Positions 12,652 through 25,330 of a DNA stretch of 64,000 nt are shown here, piece by piece; within the stretch, counting starts at the first letter, position 1; each line of letters starts with the position of its first letter. The DNA lies in NCBI GenBank assembly GCA_015680685.1, contig MNCI01000651.1:188001-252000 (forward strand). The letters run 5' to 3'. The notes beneath the pieces were generated by a model. It was not told the origin of the DNA and ran no database searches. It was given only the letters and a program-made list of their open reading frames with translations. A program made the translations under genes and the position numbers. This stretch comes from Gnetum montanum. Taxonomy: Eukaryota > Streptophyta > Gnetopsida > Gnetales > Gnetaceae.

Positions 12652-14253
12652 TATTGCAACTAAAAACCTTAGTTGCTAGAAAAATTGAAGATCCTTACTA
12701 CAGTAGTTTCTCAACCCATGAATCCCCAAGGCCTCCATGGAAAAAATGTGATTCAAGGTGCCCTAGCTAATTTAGGAGATTAACTAGGGACTTATGAAAT
12801 GCAAAGCATGTTGAATGAAATGCAAAACTAACAGCAGATCTAAATAATGAATAGATAATAAATGAATGTATTCTGTACACAAAACTTAAAACTTCAAACT
12901 TTATTGAGAATAAATAAAGAATGAATTAGAAAAAATGTATACAAATGGTGCTTGAATGAGCAACCAAGGAGGGGTTCACTAGTGCAAGAGTTCAAAGCTT
13001 GTTCAAGCTAATGCAATATGCTCCATGATCCTAGTGCTAAGCCAATCCTAATGCTTTTGAACCTTCCTTAGCTACAACCTTATATCTACAACATTTTCTA
13101 TGATTGGGATAGGAAAGTGTGAAAAATCTAAGCTATCCAAATGCTCTATGTTGATAGTTGGGAATGCCAAGAGTGTAGTGTGGAGCTTGAAAATTCATGA
13201 ATCTCATAGGTGATTACAAGTCCACAAGGCCACAAGGTGTTTATGATAGGTTAAAGAGAATACAAGTGTGGAAATGTGCAAAAAATCTTGAGTGCTTGAT
13301 AATGTCCAAGTGTAGAATTGTGAACAATTTTGTGTGCAAAGATGTGTGCATGCCAATAGTTACTAAATTGTGTAAAATTTCTCAATTGTAAAAAATTCTA
13401 TAACCTTCTAAAAATTGTGGAACTTGTAAATGGTGTTTGAGGTTGGCTTTCATAGGTTATTTGGGTCATGAATGGGGACACAAAATAGCAATGATTTGGC
13501 TACAAAATATCTGCAAAATGGCTACAAAATTCAAGTGAGATGGATGCCCAAACTTGGGGGGTCACTATACATAGTAAGTGCTTCCCCCCATGGACATTCC
13601 ATTTACTATAAATAGTAATTTGGGAACAACTTCCATGCTAGAGATGACTCTTTTACACATAAGCTCTCCACCATGCTTGTTGAAGTGGATGATCAATGTT
13701 AAAGTGCATGATGTATGAAAATTGGTCTATTGTGGCTTTCACAGTAGGGAATGTAAATTTTAATGTTGGGGGTGGAGACTCCTTTTGGGGGAGACTTCCA
13801 CATTAAGGGAGAAAGGTTTCTAGGCTATGCATGTGGTCTTCACACTGAAGGAGGGAAGTTTCCAAAACCCCTGCCCTTCCATGCTGAAGGTAGGTTAGAT
13901 TTACCCTCCTACATGTGTTTCCAACATAGAAAGGTGTATATCCCACCCCCTCCCGCATAAAACCCATCAAATTACCTTTTCTGGCATTCCAAAAGGCATT
14001 TTTGACCACCTCCCCCCCCCCCCCCCCCCCCCCCAACATGCTGAAATATAGACACTAGGTAACTTTTTTCACTTGGGGAATGAGACTTGGGCCACTTATG
14101 AGGCATTTTTCAATCCTAAAAGTATAAAGAATGTGAAATTGCCCACTGTGGGTTACAATTTTCACATTTACAATGAATTTTGCCATAATTTTCATTGGAT
14201 GAAAGCTACATGATGAAGATTGTCTATAACATGCAAATATTTGTAGTGTTTCA
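12652..14253 (-). repeat. 5' LTR of element D
   Basis: LTR of about 1602 bp, reading on the minus strand from TGAAACACTACAAA at 14253 to TTGCAATA at 12652. It aligns with the LTR of E at 14606-16080, especially in the first 220 bases. The inner edge borders the leader that holds the degraded primer-binding site. The right flank ATACC (14254-14258) is the expected target duplication; its partner is outside the window. A TATA-like CTATAAATAG lies near 13617 but is nearly palindromic, so its orientation cannot be decided. Confidence 0.8.
14012..14034. repeat. Poly-C run (23 C)
   Basis: An uninterrupted run of 23 C near the start of the D LTR. The E LTR has no such run at the matching place, so it is a local expansion or a sequencing or assembly artefact. 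Confidence 0.9.
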
Positions 14254-14605
14254 ATACCAATTGGATAACTTAGTCATTTCGATGATGGAGGTTGGATATC
14301 ATTACACCTATAACACCTAAGCCTCCCACAAGGCATAGCTTTATCATCGCTACAACTGAATAATTCATGACATGGATTGAAGCTACTCCCCTTAGGAAGA
14401 CAACATATCAACAAGTTCATAGATTGGTACTAGATAACATAATATCTTATTTCGACATACCTATGACCATAGTCGTAGATAATGAACAAGAATTTAGTAG
14501 CTAAGAAATGAAAAAGTTTTGTCATTCCCTAGGAATTAAGCATTCCTTCTCATCACCATATTACCCTTGAGCTAATGGGCAAGTCAAAGTAAGTAATAAG
14601 GCCAT
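14254..14605 (+). pseudogene. Integrase core fragment of older element F
   Basis: A 352-bp piece of integrase trapped between the LTR starts of D and E. It encodes the stretch from the GLDII-like region through HSFII, EATPLRK and VVDNEQEFSS to SPYYP, i.e. the central catalytic domain with two of the acidic residues (D in VVDN, preceding D in LDII). The frame has several stops. It aligns with the integrases at 40200-40520 (A), 49190-49500 (B) and 54040-54330 (C). It marks the host element into which both D and E jumped; the remainder of F is outside the window or deleted. Confidence 0.8.
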
Positions 14606-16080
14606 TCAAACACCATAAAAATTTGCATGTTGTAATCAATTTCCATCATGTAGCCTTCACCCCATAAAACCCAAGGTAAAACATCATTGTAAATGTGAAG
14701 ATTGTAACCCATAAGATGCAATCTCACATATTTCATACTTTTTGTCTTTACAAATGCCTCATAAGTGGTCAAAGCCTCATTCCCAAGTGAAAAGAGTTAC
14801 CTAGTATCTATATTCGGGCTTGGAAAGGTTCAAATGTCTTTTGGGATGCCAAAAGTGGAAATTTGATGGGTTTTATGAGGGATATATACTTTTCTAAGCT
14901 AAAAATAGCTATAGGGTGGTAAATCTCACCTACCCTTAGCATGGAGGGGTGCGGGCTTCCACCTCACAGTGGAAACTTCACCTCCAATATGGAGACTACA
15001 TGCATAGCATTAAAAGCCTTTTTTCCTCAATGTGAAAGTTTTTCCCCACTAGCATGGAGGATCCAACCCTAATGTAGAAATTACGTGCCCTAGCATGGAA
15101 GCAACATGAGAAAGATTTCTATACTTTGTTGACTTCAAGGTTAACCAACCACTTTAGCAAGAATGGAAAAAGGCTCAATGTGGAAGATCTGCCTCTAGCA
15201 TAGAAGATGTCCCCCACTACTATTTAGATAAATGAAATATACATTAGGGTCTAGCACTTGTTATGTATAGTAACCCTCCAAATTTTGGCATCCATCTTAC
15301 CTGTATGAGGTAGAAATTTGCAAAAATTTTCAGCCAATCTATCAGCCAATTTGTTGCAAAATTTATGGCCCAAAATATATAAAAGTAAAACCCCCAACAC
15401 CAATTCAAGGTTCCTCACTTTGGAAATTTTAAGTAGGTACCAATTTTGGTTTATAAGAGCTCTTGCAACACTTGAGAAACATAGCTTCTTAGGGCCTCCT
15501 AGCATGAAACCCCTACAACCCTATTATCCCCTTTGCTACCTCCTTGAGACTTGTGGGTTTTAGGTTTCAATGTTGCATTTCTGGGACCCACAACCCCTAG
15601 CATGAAGTATTTTTATAGCCAAATCCCTCACTCTTCTCACACCAAGTCGTGACCAAAGTTTCATATCTATAATTTGTAATAGAGAAGGTTCAAAAGCATC
15701 AAGAGTGGCTTAGCATTTGGATGGTGGAGCAGATCACATCACCTTCAACAAGCTTTGAACTCCTACTCTACTGAATCCCCCTTTTCTCTCTCATGAGCTT
15801 TTCTTGTGCACATTTCTAAAACTCATTCTTTATTATTTTTAATAAATTTTTAAAGTTTTATTTTGTGTGAAATTTGCATTTGCTTTCCATTTTCTAGATT
15901 TGTAATTTTTGCATTTTATTTTCTCAACCCTCTATTTTGCATTTGATAAGTCCCTACGTAATCTACCAAATCATCTAGGGCATCTTGAATTCCATTTTTT
16001 GGAGGCCCTAGGGATTCAAGGTTGAGGCTATTGCATCAAAACTTTTGATTTTCTAGAGATTGATTTTTCCAATTGCAATA
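14606..16080 (+). repeat. 5' LTR of element E
   Basis: About 1475 bp, from TCAAACACC (degraded TG start) to GCAATA. It is followed six bases later by the primer-binding site. It is alignable with the LTR of D. A possible TATA element (ATATATAAAAG) lies near 15374. No coding region is seen in it. Confidence 0.8.
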
Positions 16081-16086
16081 GTTTTT

Positions 16087-16102
16087 TGGAGATAGAAGGA
16101 GG
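16087..16102 (+). other. Primer-binding site of E (degraded)
   Basis: TGGAGATAGAAGGAGG, against TGGTGCTAGAAGGAGG in element A. This is where tRNA would prime minus-strand DNA synthesis. Confidence 0.7.
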
Positions 16103-16812
16103 TCCTCCATTTGATTTCTTCATAAAAAATCTATCTCCCTCATTGCCAACGTTTTAATTTAAAAGGTTTTCTTGATTTTGATAGTGAAAAAACGATGAAA
16201 ACCAACGTTGCCCCTTCACCCTTGTGATAGAAAGTTAAATGTGTGAGTTGTGGGTGTTTGAGTATTTTACTTTTTTTTATAGCACTTGCTGTGAATTTTT
16301 CAACCGATGCCCAATGTTGATACCATTCCCCTCCCCCTCCCTCCATTTTTTGCTACTAATTCTTTCTTTAGTTTTTCAATGTTAGTGGTGCAACTCTTCC
16401 AAAAGCCATCAAACTTCCAAAAGTTAACTAAACCCCCATCCTTCCTAGCTAAGAAAACTAGCAACCTACCAAAACTAGTTTCTAATGGAAAACACCAACT
16501 TTCTACATTGGCTTCCAGCACCTCAACACCATTGTTGGAATAGGAAGGTGTGAGATTACCTTATTTCACCCCCTTCTTTCCCACAAGCCATAGGTAGATT
16601 AGAGGCTACTAAGAGGCCAACATGAGTAGATTTAGTGTTAATATTCTGGCAAAGGGGTATACCCCCCCTATCCCTCACTTACCAATTATAGTAAGTGCTT
16701 CATTTTCAGTCATTTTTTGCTTCCTATAACCATTTTTGAATTTCATTTTCTGAAATTTACTCCTATTTTTACTATTTATAGCCTATTTCAAGCATTTTTT
16801 GAGATTATAACC
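16103..16812 (+). other. 5' leader of E
   Basis: Untranslated leader between the primer-binding site and gag. It aligns with the leader of D (shared stretch around CACTTACNAATTATAGTAAGT at about 16675-16695). I see no gene in it; short open stretches at 16307-16543 are not conserved in D. Confidence 0.7.
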
Positions 16813-19066
16813 ATGCCTTTTTAGCAATCAACCCAATTACCTTTCACATTCACCAATGAGGGATCAAGCCAAGAACCCATAAGGGTCTATGATCCCAAAG
16901 ACCCTACTATATCAAGTGTAGGAAGTCTTTGAGGGTTAAGTGGAAAAGTCCTAACTTTTCAGCCATAAATAATGTTAATTACAATTACATTTGTGCTAAA
17001 ATGTAGGATAGGATGCTAAATCCATGTCTAGATGTAGAAGCCAAAAGGGAGTTTGAGCTCATACACTAGAATGGGAAGGAGCATATCCCTTCCTTATATG
17101 ACCAAATACCCCTCAAAAATATCTGTGCTAGCATCCTAGCTTAGTTTATTGAGATGGAGAAGGAGGATAAAAAGCACATCTCAAAGGAACAATACGAAGA
17201 GAATGATGAGCTTAGGGTAGAATTTGAGCCTAAAAACAACTTGGAAGGGTTGTTCCAACACGTGAACCCCAAAGCCATCGAGCCTTCTCCTAATTCCTTT
17301 GTTTTCTCCATGGGCCTAGTGTCATCATCTTCCACCATGTCCTCTCCTACTATGGTTGATTCCATGCTAGTCATTGCTACACATCAAGAACAATTAGTGT
17401 CATAGGTAGCCACCTTCCATTTCTCCATGCCACTTGCTAACCCATTGACTAGTGATGTGGGGCCTACCATGGAATCTCAAGCAACCTAGGGGTAACATAC
17501 CTCTTTTGTCCCATTTGTGCCTTAGATACTAGGACAAACATCTTTCTCATTGTTTGATCCACAAACTACAATCATGATGCAGTTTCTTCCTCTCATCCTA
17601 CAACCAATAGCAAGGCCACAAGCCTCACAACAAATAACATAATCATATGTGCAAGTGTTGCAGTGAACAGGGCCACCATAGGGCCTAAATTAGGCCTTCC
17701 AGATGATCTAGGACTTAACAAATGAGTTGAAGAGGCTCAAAGTACCTACTTCTAAAAATGTCAAGATCATGGATTTTTACCAGGACAATCCCATTACTCC
17801 TATGGTCCCACCCTTAACACTTGCTCTTGGTGTCCCTATTCTCTAATTCAGCAAGTATAATGGAGAAGGTAATTCCAATTATCACCTTATAACCTTTTGA
17901 TCTGAGTGCTTGCTATTATAGTTGTGGCCCCAAATTATCATGAGGATTTTCCCTATGTCCTTGACTGGGAAAGTGCATGATTGGTACCTCACCTTACCTA
18001 GAGGATCCATATCCTATCTTGAGGACTTGATATCCTAGTTTGTTAACTGCTTCAAGTATAACTTGAAGCTCAACACCATGCTTGACCAACTGATGAAGGT
18101 CAAGCAAGGATTTCTAGAACCTATGCATAAGTTCATCTAATGATGGAATGGTCTACTAAATGAAATACTAGAGCTTATAGTGGAAATACACCTTTTGGAT
18201 ATATTTAAGAGGGTAGTTAATGAATTTATCAAGTCCAAGCTTTACTACCTTGACCTATGGTCCCCTAGTTAAGCATTCTACTAGACCAAGAATATAGAGG
18301 ATTTTGTGAGGCCAGTAATAACCCATCCTACATAGCATACAAAAATCAACACATTTGGAGGAACAAGGAAAAAATAAACAAAACAACATGGTCATAGCAA
18401 TAATAACTATGAAAGTCAATATCACTAACTAGGGGCCAAGGGACAACCAACCCAAGGCCCCCCACTAATGAAAATGATAACCAACCATCAATTTTTTGCG
18501 CCACTATATTAACTAGAATTAGGAAAAAAATTGAGTGGAAGGATCATAGCTACTACATTACCTTACCTTTGAAGCCATTTGAGTGCTAGATCAATTGTTG
18601 AAGAGAGGGCATCTACAATATATATAGATGATTGAAGCCACTTAAAATAAGTAAGAGTAGTTATGTGAAATAGCCAAATGCCCCACTTGTGCAACAAAGG
18701 ATGACCCTAAATTTCCTAGGTAGTTTAAACTAGACTACTTTTTCCATTATCACCAACTACCTAGTCATGACAAAGATTTCTACCTTTCACTAAAGGATGA
18801 CTTCTAGAAAATGATAAATAGAGGAGAGTTGGTTTTACATGCTTCCACCCCTATCCAACCACAAAATTAGTCAATGCAAGTGTATAAGGACCCATTAAAT
18901 GCTAATAATAGCCCTTATATTATTTTAGCATTCAACATTGATGATAATTGGATACCACTGAGGGAACTATTTGTGATGTGGATACCCCTTCTTGATGAAA
19001 TGTTTTCTTTGGCTTCCACTAGTTCAAGATTATCTTTTTCAATGATCATAGCATCATGGGTAAAAC
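16813..19066 (+). pseudogene. gag of element E, broken by insertion of B
   Basis: Start ATG at 16813, supported by colinear homology with D (both reach VYDPKD). The capsid core includes KIMDFYQDNP near 17770, KYNGEG near 17855 and the region matching 'LDWY' as VHDWY near 17970. A lysine-rich tail and the YHxxQxxxHDKDFYLSLKDD nucleocapsid segment lie near 18740-18800. The frame ends with DPLNANNSPYIILAFNID (18885-18945), the gag-protease border. Numerous TAG/TAA stops occupy positions that are Gln codons elsewhere. It is cut by the B LTR at 19066. Confidence 0.8.
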
Positions 19067-20826
19067 ACCAAAAAATTTCAGCTCAACACTTTGAAACTAG
19101 AAAAATTTAGAGCCTCTTGAGTTTTTGGAGGCAAAAATTTGACTAAAGCATGAAATTCACACTCAACTGGTTAAGCTAGCTTGCCCACACTCAACTTGTT
19201 TAAGCCAGCTTACTCATGCTATCAAGCTAGCTTGACCTCAACGTGAGCAACCCTGACAGCTTCCAAATCAAGTCAAAATGGTCCTAATTTGAATGGGCAA
19301 GGCCCCATTGGGACCCACTGATGATCACTCCAAGTTTTAGAACACAGAACCCAAGATTTCAAAGTCAGAATTACATGAATCTTGCCACTCATGCTAGGTC
19401 ACACTGCCCAGCATGAGTACAGCGTGAGCACAACTTGACCAACTTTCAAAGCCCTGAAACCAAGTCCAAACAGTCTGAATTCAAGCATGTGGACTCCCCT
19501 CAAGTTTTACTAATGTTCATTGTAGCTCCTAGCCTCCAGAACCTCGATAATTAAGCTAAAAGTCACATGATTTGTTTACTCACACCCAGCTCACATTGGG
19601 GTCATGCTGACAGCGTGAGCCCAGCATGACTAAACAAAAAATAGGTCAAATCAAGTAAGCCTAAGCACAATTTTCAGCCTCAAACCAACACAAGGACAGA
19701 CTCAAATTCAACATCCAGGCCACCCTGGGGAGCAGGCAGTAGTTACACTTGAAAAATAGATCTCAAAAATCAAAATTTGGTGTGAAATGAACCATTCCAG
19801 CTTGCTCACACCCAGCTCACACCCAGGTCATGTTGTAGCATGAATCCAGCGTGAGTCCAGTGTGAGCACTATTCATCAACATGAGTACTATTCATGCCCA
19901 AACAAAATCATTCCAAACGCATGCTGAGGACATGCCAGGACCAAATCAACTCACGCTGGGAGCCCCGGTGAAGCATAGATGCCTTAAATAGCTCCCAAAA
20001 CACTCAAATCGAGATCTTGCAGTAGTTGATTTAAAGGACCATGAAGTTTCAAGGAAGCCAGAGTCAATCCCTCTTGGAATCCATTCTAAAGTTTCATTGT
20101 AAGCCTCACCATCTGTGAGCTTATCAAGCTCTTACACTACTTCCATGGGTGTAAGACAGCTTGTGATTGTAAGATACAGTGCATCTGGTCTCGAATGTAG
20201 TCTACCTATGTATACCTGTCATGCGATCCATTTTTCGTAGATTTCACAGCCATGGACCTCATTCATGAATCCTATTCCTGAGCCTAGAAAATGTATAAAT
20301 ACCTTGTTCATTGACATAAACAAGGTGGGGCAAAAATTTGAAAAAGAAAACCAGCAATCCTAAACCTAGACGCACGTGATCCCCAGATCCTACAAACACC
20401 ACACATTGGAGCTTAACGTCTAACTTGCAATCCAGACTTGCAACTATGTTTTGACCAGTGCACATTTTGTCAATTAATACAATACAGTTTCATTTTTGCC
20501 TTCTGTTGTGCTTTTCTGGTTCATTGTCTGTGTTATCTTGTTTTATTGCACATTTTTGCATATTCTGTTTACATTTGCACATTATATTCATGTTTACGTT
20601 TTTTGCATTACACTCTTCGTTTTACATTTCATGATGATAACCCCAGTGTAGGCCATAGCATACGCTTAGGGAAGTCATTGGTTGATTTGTGTGCAGACCA
20701 TCCAAGGCACTCTGCCTTCATTTTTCCAACTTACCCTCATGTGAAGGCATGGTAATCTATGTCTGTTTAGAGATATTTTGGCATTCGTTTTCTTCTAGCC
20801 TTACGTCGATAATTTTGGATAGTACA
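19067..20826 (+). repeat. 5' LTR of element B
   Basis: About 1760 bp, from TAAAACACC to GATAGTACA. The edges are supported by the LTR of A (same start and end words) and by the reverse-oriented solo LTR at 34161-36130. It is filled with degenerate words built on CATGCTAGGTCACAC and AGCTTGCTCA. Confidence 0.88.
20294..20301 (+). promoter_or_regulatory. TATA box of B LTR
   Basis: TATAAATA followed by CC, at the place matching the TATA boxes of A, C, G and the solo LTR. Likely core promoter of the element transcript. Confidence 0.7.
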
Positions 20827-20831
20827 GATAT

Positions 20832-20847
20832 TGGTGCTAGAAGAAGG
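20832..20847 (+). other. Primer-binding site of B and following leader
   Basis: TGGTGCTAGAAGAAGG, five bases after the LTR end. It differs from the site in A by one base. From memory it complements the 3' end of plant tRNA-Asn apart from one base next to the CCA complement. The leader 20848-21257 shows CATGCTAGGTCA-type repeats and no gene. Confidence 0.7.
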
Positions 20848-21257
20848 GCTGAACATGTTTACTATTTAATCAAAACACTGATCACATTTCCTGATAAATG
20901 TTGCATAGATCAAGTACTAAAAACTAAAGCCTAACTTGAGCTACTCACATTAATCCTTTTCAGTCATGCTCATGCTGTCCACCCAGTCATGCTGCAAGCT
21001 GGTCACATTCGCACACGCTGCTAGGTCACATTGGCTTGCACATGCTGCGAGGTCATGCTAGCTTGCACATGATGCTAGGTCACGCTAGCTTACACATGCT
21101 AAGGTTAATTATGCTCCCTTTCAGTCATGCTGTCTATTACTACAGAGTTACACATGTCACCTAGCTTGCTCAAGCTAGCTTGCATACACCCAGCTTGCTC
21201 AAGCTAGGCTTGCATACCTTGCTTATACAAATTCATCTAGTCAAGCCAGTTACACAC

Positions 21258-23590
21258 ATGGAATCTTCTCAGATCAAAGCAACATTGCCCATTTATGAAC
21301 TTAATGCCAAAATCTCAAATCCTATGACCACAACTAAAACCATAGTCTCTGTTAGAGAGATAAACCCTCAAGGGCCAACTCGCCAATCACTCTGGTTATA
21401 AGGCAAAGACCCCACGTATACAATTCTTATCCCAGAACAATACAAATTCATCTACGTAAAGATCCAAGCTAACCTACCCATTGATCACATGAAAATGGAA
21501 GAAAAAAAACATTATGAACTCATATATAAGGGAGGCCATAACTTTATCCCTTCAACATATGACTTGATTCCCCTCTCTAAATTCCATCACGAACTCCTAT
21601 CCCAGCTCCTCATGGCAAGGAATCAAACCTTGCGATAACCCACTATAAAGCCTCAAAATGGAGATGAGAAAGATGATTTCGTAGCTCAATCTGAACATGG
21701 GGATTCATACCACACTATCAGTTCTCATACTTATGAAAATTCATTATTCCATCCTTTCACGGGAGAGACTATGCCACTTCATGCATTTACAAACATTCAA
21801 GCACCTGTTTCTCAACAAGAAGCACCTACTCCCACTCTTGCTTTCCTTACAACCAACACCCAATTCAATATGCCGATCCCTGTCATTCCTCTGGTTACCA
21901 CTTTACCGTCCCTCACACAAGGACAATCCCAAAAACTCCCCTCTCAAGCTAATGTGGGAGCAACCTTCCGACCCCAAATAATTGGGATGGCATCCGTGAT
22001 ACCTGCTTCTACATCCACATATCACATACCACGAGTGCAAATCCAAGGAACAACCTTCACTACTTCAACTCAATAGGTTCAGGGTGTTCCCTCACAACTT
22101 GTAACTGGGCAGTGGCCTACACCTGTCATTCAACAACATCAACCTGCTCACTACACCATACCACCCATTGCAATCCCATCTATGAATGTCTCTCAAATAC
22201 AACCATCAACAACCCTGTAGTCATCTTTCCCACAAATCAGACAACAATCTAACTATCACCATGTAAAATCTAACCAACTAGCCAGTCCACCTAGTGCTCA
22301 GGAATGGGCAAATGCTAGAAAAATGATGCAAGAATTAATCAATAAGGTAAAACACCTTAAAACCACAAACAATGAAGAAGTCAAGGTGTTGGACTTCTAT
22401 CAAGATGATCCAATTAGCTCCTCAGTGCCACCGTTGACTTTACCAAAAGGAATTTCACTGCCACAACTGACCAAGTATAATGGAGAGGGAGATCCAAATG
22501 CTCACGTAGTGATATTCTGATTAGAGTGTCTATTACTTCAGGCTTGGTCTCATGCAATCCTGCACATGTTCTTCATGTCCTTAACTAGAAAAGCCTTAGA
22601 CTGGTATCGAGCCCTACTATGTAACTCCATATCCTCTTTAGAGGATTTGTTACATTAATTTGTTACCCATTTTAAGTATAACCTGAAGCCTAAAGCCATA
22701 CTAGATAGTCTAATCCAAATAAAACAAGTATCGTTGGAGCCCATACAAAAGTTCATCCAAAGATGGAGCACTACCCCTAATGAACTTCATGAGCCTATCC
22801 CAGAAACATATTTACTCACAATCCTTAAAGGTGCCATGAATAACTTTTTTAAGTCAAAACTCTATTATCTGAATGCCCGTACTTTAAGCCAGGCATTTGT
22901 CCAAATCGAAAACATAGAAGAGGCAGCACAGACAAGTCATGACCTAGCTTGCCTAACCTTCAAAAGCCAACATACGAAGAAAGATAAAGATAAGTCTAAA
23001 ACAATAGTCACAGCAGTGGTAGAGACATTTCAACCCAACAACGCAGGGCAGAAAGGGAAACAACCTGCTACCCCCACTAGTCACGAAAAAATTGCTCCTA
23101 CACCTACATCTGAACCATCCTCTACCCAAACTGTTGACACAAGTCATACTCGTACCTTCAAATGAAAAGACGCTACCCAGTACACACCCTTACCCATGAA
23201 GCCTCACAACTACTAGACCAACTTCTAAAGGCTGGGTTGATTCAACATAAGCAGATGTCTCTTGCAGCATCTAAAAAACACGATCGATACTGTGAGTTGG
23301 TTAAAAATCCAATGTTGGTGACAGCTAATGAACCCCCTGTTCCAAGAGGTTTCAGGTTAGATAGATTCTATGAGTATCACCAACGATGTGGACATGGAAC
23401 CAACTATTACTTTACCCTAAAACAAGATATACAATGTATGATTGACAAAGGTGAGATAGTCTTTGACAAAGCCAACCTACTAAGACCTCAAAATTAGTCT
23501 ATGGGGGTCTACAAAGACCCCCTTAATACTAAAGAGGTGTCATATGTCATTAAGACCATCCATGTCGGAAATGAACAAGATATCCCATGA
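21258..23590 (+). pseudogene. gag of element B (nearly complete, few stops)
   Basis: Structural polyprotein of the retroelement. ATG at 21258 begins MESSQIK; the N-terminal domain (GKDPTYTILIPEQ...) aligns with D. A proline/glutamine/threonine-rich linker covers 21660-22250. The capsid core runs from DFYQDDP (about 22400) through KYNGEGDPNAH, ALDWY and HFKYNLKP to LYYLNARTLSQAF (about 22900). A lysine-rich tail follows. The nucleocapsid segment near 23370-23420 reads YEYHQRCGHGTNYY, with the first and last cysteines of the zinc knuckle lost. It continues to YKDPLNTKEVSYVI. Only about half a dozen stops and one frameshift near 23163 interrupt it, so B decayed less than D or E. Confidence 0.85.
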
Positions 23591-25033
23591 AGGCCTTTTG
23601 TGATTCGTGTGCTTGCTGTAACCATGTCTACGCTAACACCTCCACAAACTCCCTTTGTCACACACACATCTTCTATGTTGCGAAAACCATTCATCATCCA
23701 AGTAGACCCTACAGTTGCAATAGAAAATGTGCCATCGCAAACCTGACCTATCCCATTTGTAATCTAAGTGCCAAAATACCGCAATGTGCAACGCCCAACA
23801 GTTCCACCACGACCCTCTCGAGAATGCCTTGCCGATAGACTGACCAGGGAACATATGGCCAAAGAACATCATGGTCATGAGTTAGGACCACCAAAACCCA
23901 CATCATTGAATGTTTTTCCTATGGTCCTAGTTACTGATCAGCCTAGCACGAGTTTTCAAAACAAGAACTCGAGAGGGTCCAATGTCCCAAACACAATAGC
24001 TATAGTTAATAACGTGAAAGTTCTTCCACGAGAGATTGAAATGTTGGGTCAAATGGATCAAGTCTCAACAGATAAAAACATTCCAAATAGAAAATACTTG
24101 GCCAATTACATAACTCAAGTTACACATGCCTTAAAACAAAAGAACACCTCGCTAAGCCTATATGACCTGGTAATGACCTCCCTAGTGCATCGAGAAGCTC
24201 TAGTGCGTATGTTGAATTTAATCACTATTAGTGAAGACCTTCCCACAAATGAACCATCCATTTATGTTGTGTTGTATCCACATTAAGAATTGAGAACCAC
24301 ATCTCTTGGATTTCATGCCAACGACATTAAACGAGATGAAAAAATAGTAGAGGTCACTACTGCCCCTATGTTTATAACAATACAAACTAATCAATTTAAG
24401 ATACATAGGGTACATGTTGATGATGGAGTAGCAACAAATGTAATACCTTTTCCTATCATTGAACAACTAGGCCTCACAAAACAAATACAACCAACAACAA
24501 CATCATTCTTGAAATCTTTTAGTGGCTCCCGTGTCTTGGTAAAAGGCATGATTACATTGGATTTTATAGCAGGGGACTGGTTCCCCACATCGGCCAAATT
24601 TGTAGTCATTGATGAGATGTTGGGGTTCAATATAATTTTGAGATGGCCTTGGCTAGCTTAACTAAAAGTGGTATCATCACCCATTCATCAAGAAATCCAT
24701 CTACCTTATGAGGGTGGCGAAATCTTAATACACGGGGATCCAGCAACATCACTTACTTTCTTCCATGTAGGAACGAACCAAGGGTCAGAGGTTGAACTCT
24801 CTGAACCTAGGCAAGACACCACTAGTAAAATCCTAGACATTGGTCAATCTCTAACTTGTGACCTTCCTAAAAAATCAGAAGATGCACACATAGGAGCCAT
24901 TCCCATGGATGTCCCTTGGTCAGAACTACCCTTTGACGTATCCAGCGAGGGGGATGGTGAGTACAAGATTATGCCTACACATCCCACCCTTCACAGCAAG
25001 TTGCAAAAATTAAAGAAACAAATCAAAAACTGA
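23591..25033 (+). pseudogene. Protease of element B with C-terminal extension
   Basis: Continues from gag in the same frame as the nucleocapsid part. A conserved segment (LKQKNTSLSLYDLVMTS, near 24130-24190) precedes the catalytic domain. The active site near 24415-24450 reads VDDGVATNVIPFPI and the flap-end motif is ILRWPWLA (near 24635; ILGRPWL in D). It ends in an acidic extension with WSELPFDV and a lysine-rich tail, stop at 25033. Note DDG rather than the usual D-T/S-G. A few stops remain. In the complete element the next sense-strand gene, pol, begins about 6 kb downstream once A is removed. Confidence 0.8.
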
Positions 25034-25049
25034 GACAAACCAAACATTT

Positions 25050-25330
25050 GAAATAACGTTAAACTACCAAACGTCCAAAATGATGTTAAACTACCAAACA
25101 TTTGGAATGACATTAAACTACCAAACATCTAGAATGATGTTAAACTACCAAACATCCAAAATGAAGTTAAACTACCAAACATCCGAAATGATGTTAAACT
25201 ACCAAACATTCACAACAACGTTAAACTAGCCATGGTCAGAAACAACCGGTTCTTCTAAATTCACCGAAATAGTTATAGTCTCCTCCACCACTTTGACAAA
25301 GATGTGATAGTTCACCATGACTTTAAACTG
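25050..25330 (+). repeat. Tandem array of a 27-29 bp unit
   Basis: Seven or more copies of GTTAAACTACCAAACATCC-like units starting just after the protease stop, turning into looser TTTAAACT words near 25325. It is the B version of the spacer repeat seen in A, C and D. The stretch 25331-25681 holds no gene beyond the downstream flank of the opposite-strand gene. Confidence 0.9.

Larger units (their letters stand above)
3128..14253 (-). mobile_element. Element D: Tat-like Ty3/gypsy retrotransposon, 5' two thirds, minus strand
   Basis: Reading leftward from 14253 come a 5' LTR (14253-12652), leader, gag (11254 to about 9051), protease (to about 7582), a tandem-repeat spacer and an opposite-strand gene (3195-6570). 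The pol half is missing from the window because element G is inserted at 3127/3128 and the rest lies further left. D belongs to the same family as E: their leaders, gag starts and LTRs align. Frames are heavily interrupted, so it is an old inactive copy. Confidence 0.85.
14606..19066 (+). mobile_element. Element E: 5' part of Tat-like Ty3/gypsy retrotransposon
   Basis: Contains a 5' LTR, a primer-binding site, leader and most of gag, then is broken at 19066 by the insertion of B (B begins TAAAACACC at 19067). The rest of E would resume beyond C, outside the window. It belongs to the family of D. The left flank GCCAT (14601-14605) is its expected target duplication. Confidence 0.85.

Noticed and set aside
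14584-14772. 62-codon minus-strand frame
   Set aside because: Spans the E LTR start and integrase fragment border; chance frame.
20438-20755. 105-codon frame rich in Cys, Phe and Leu
   Set aside because: Falls inside the B LTR downstream of the TATA box; not conserved in the solo LTR.
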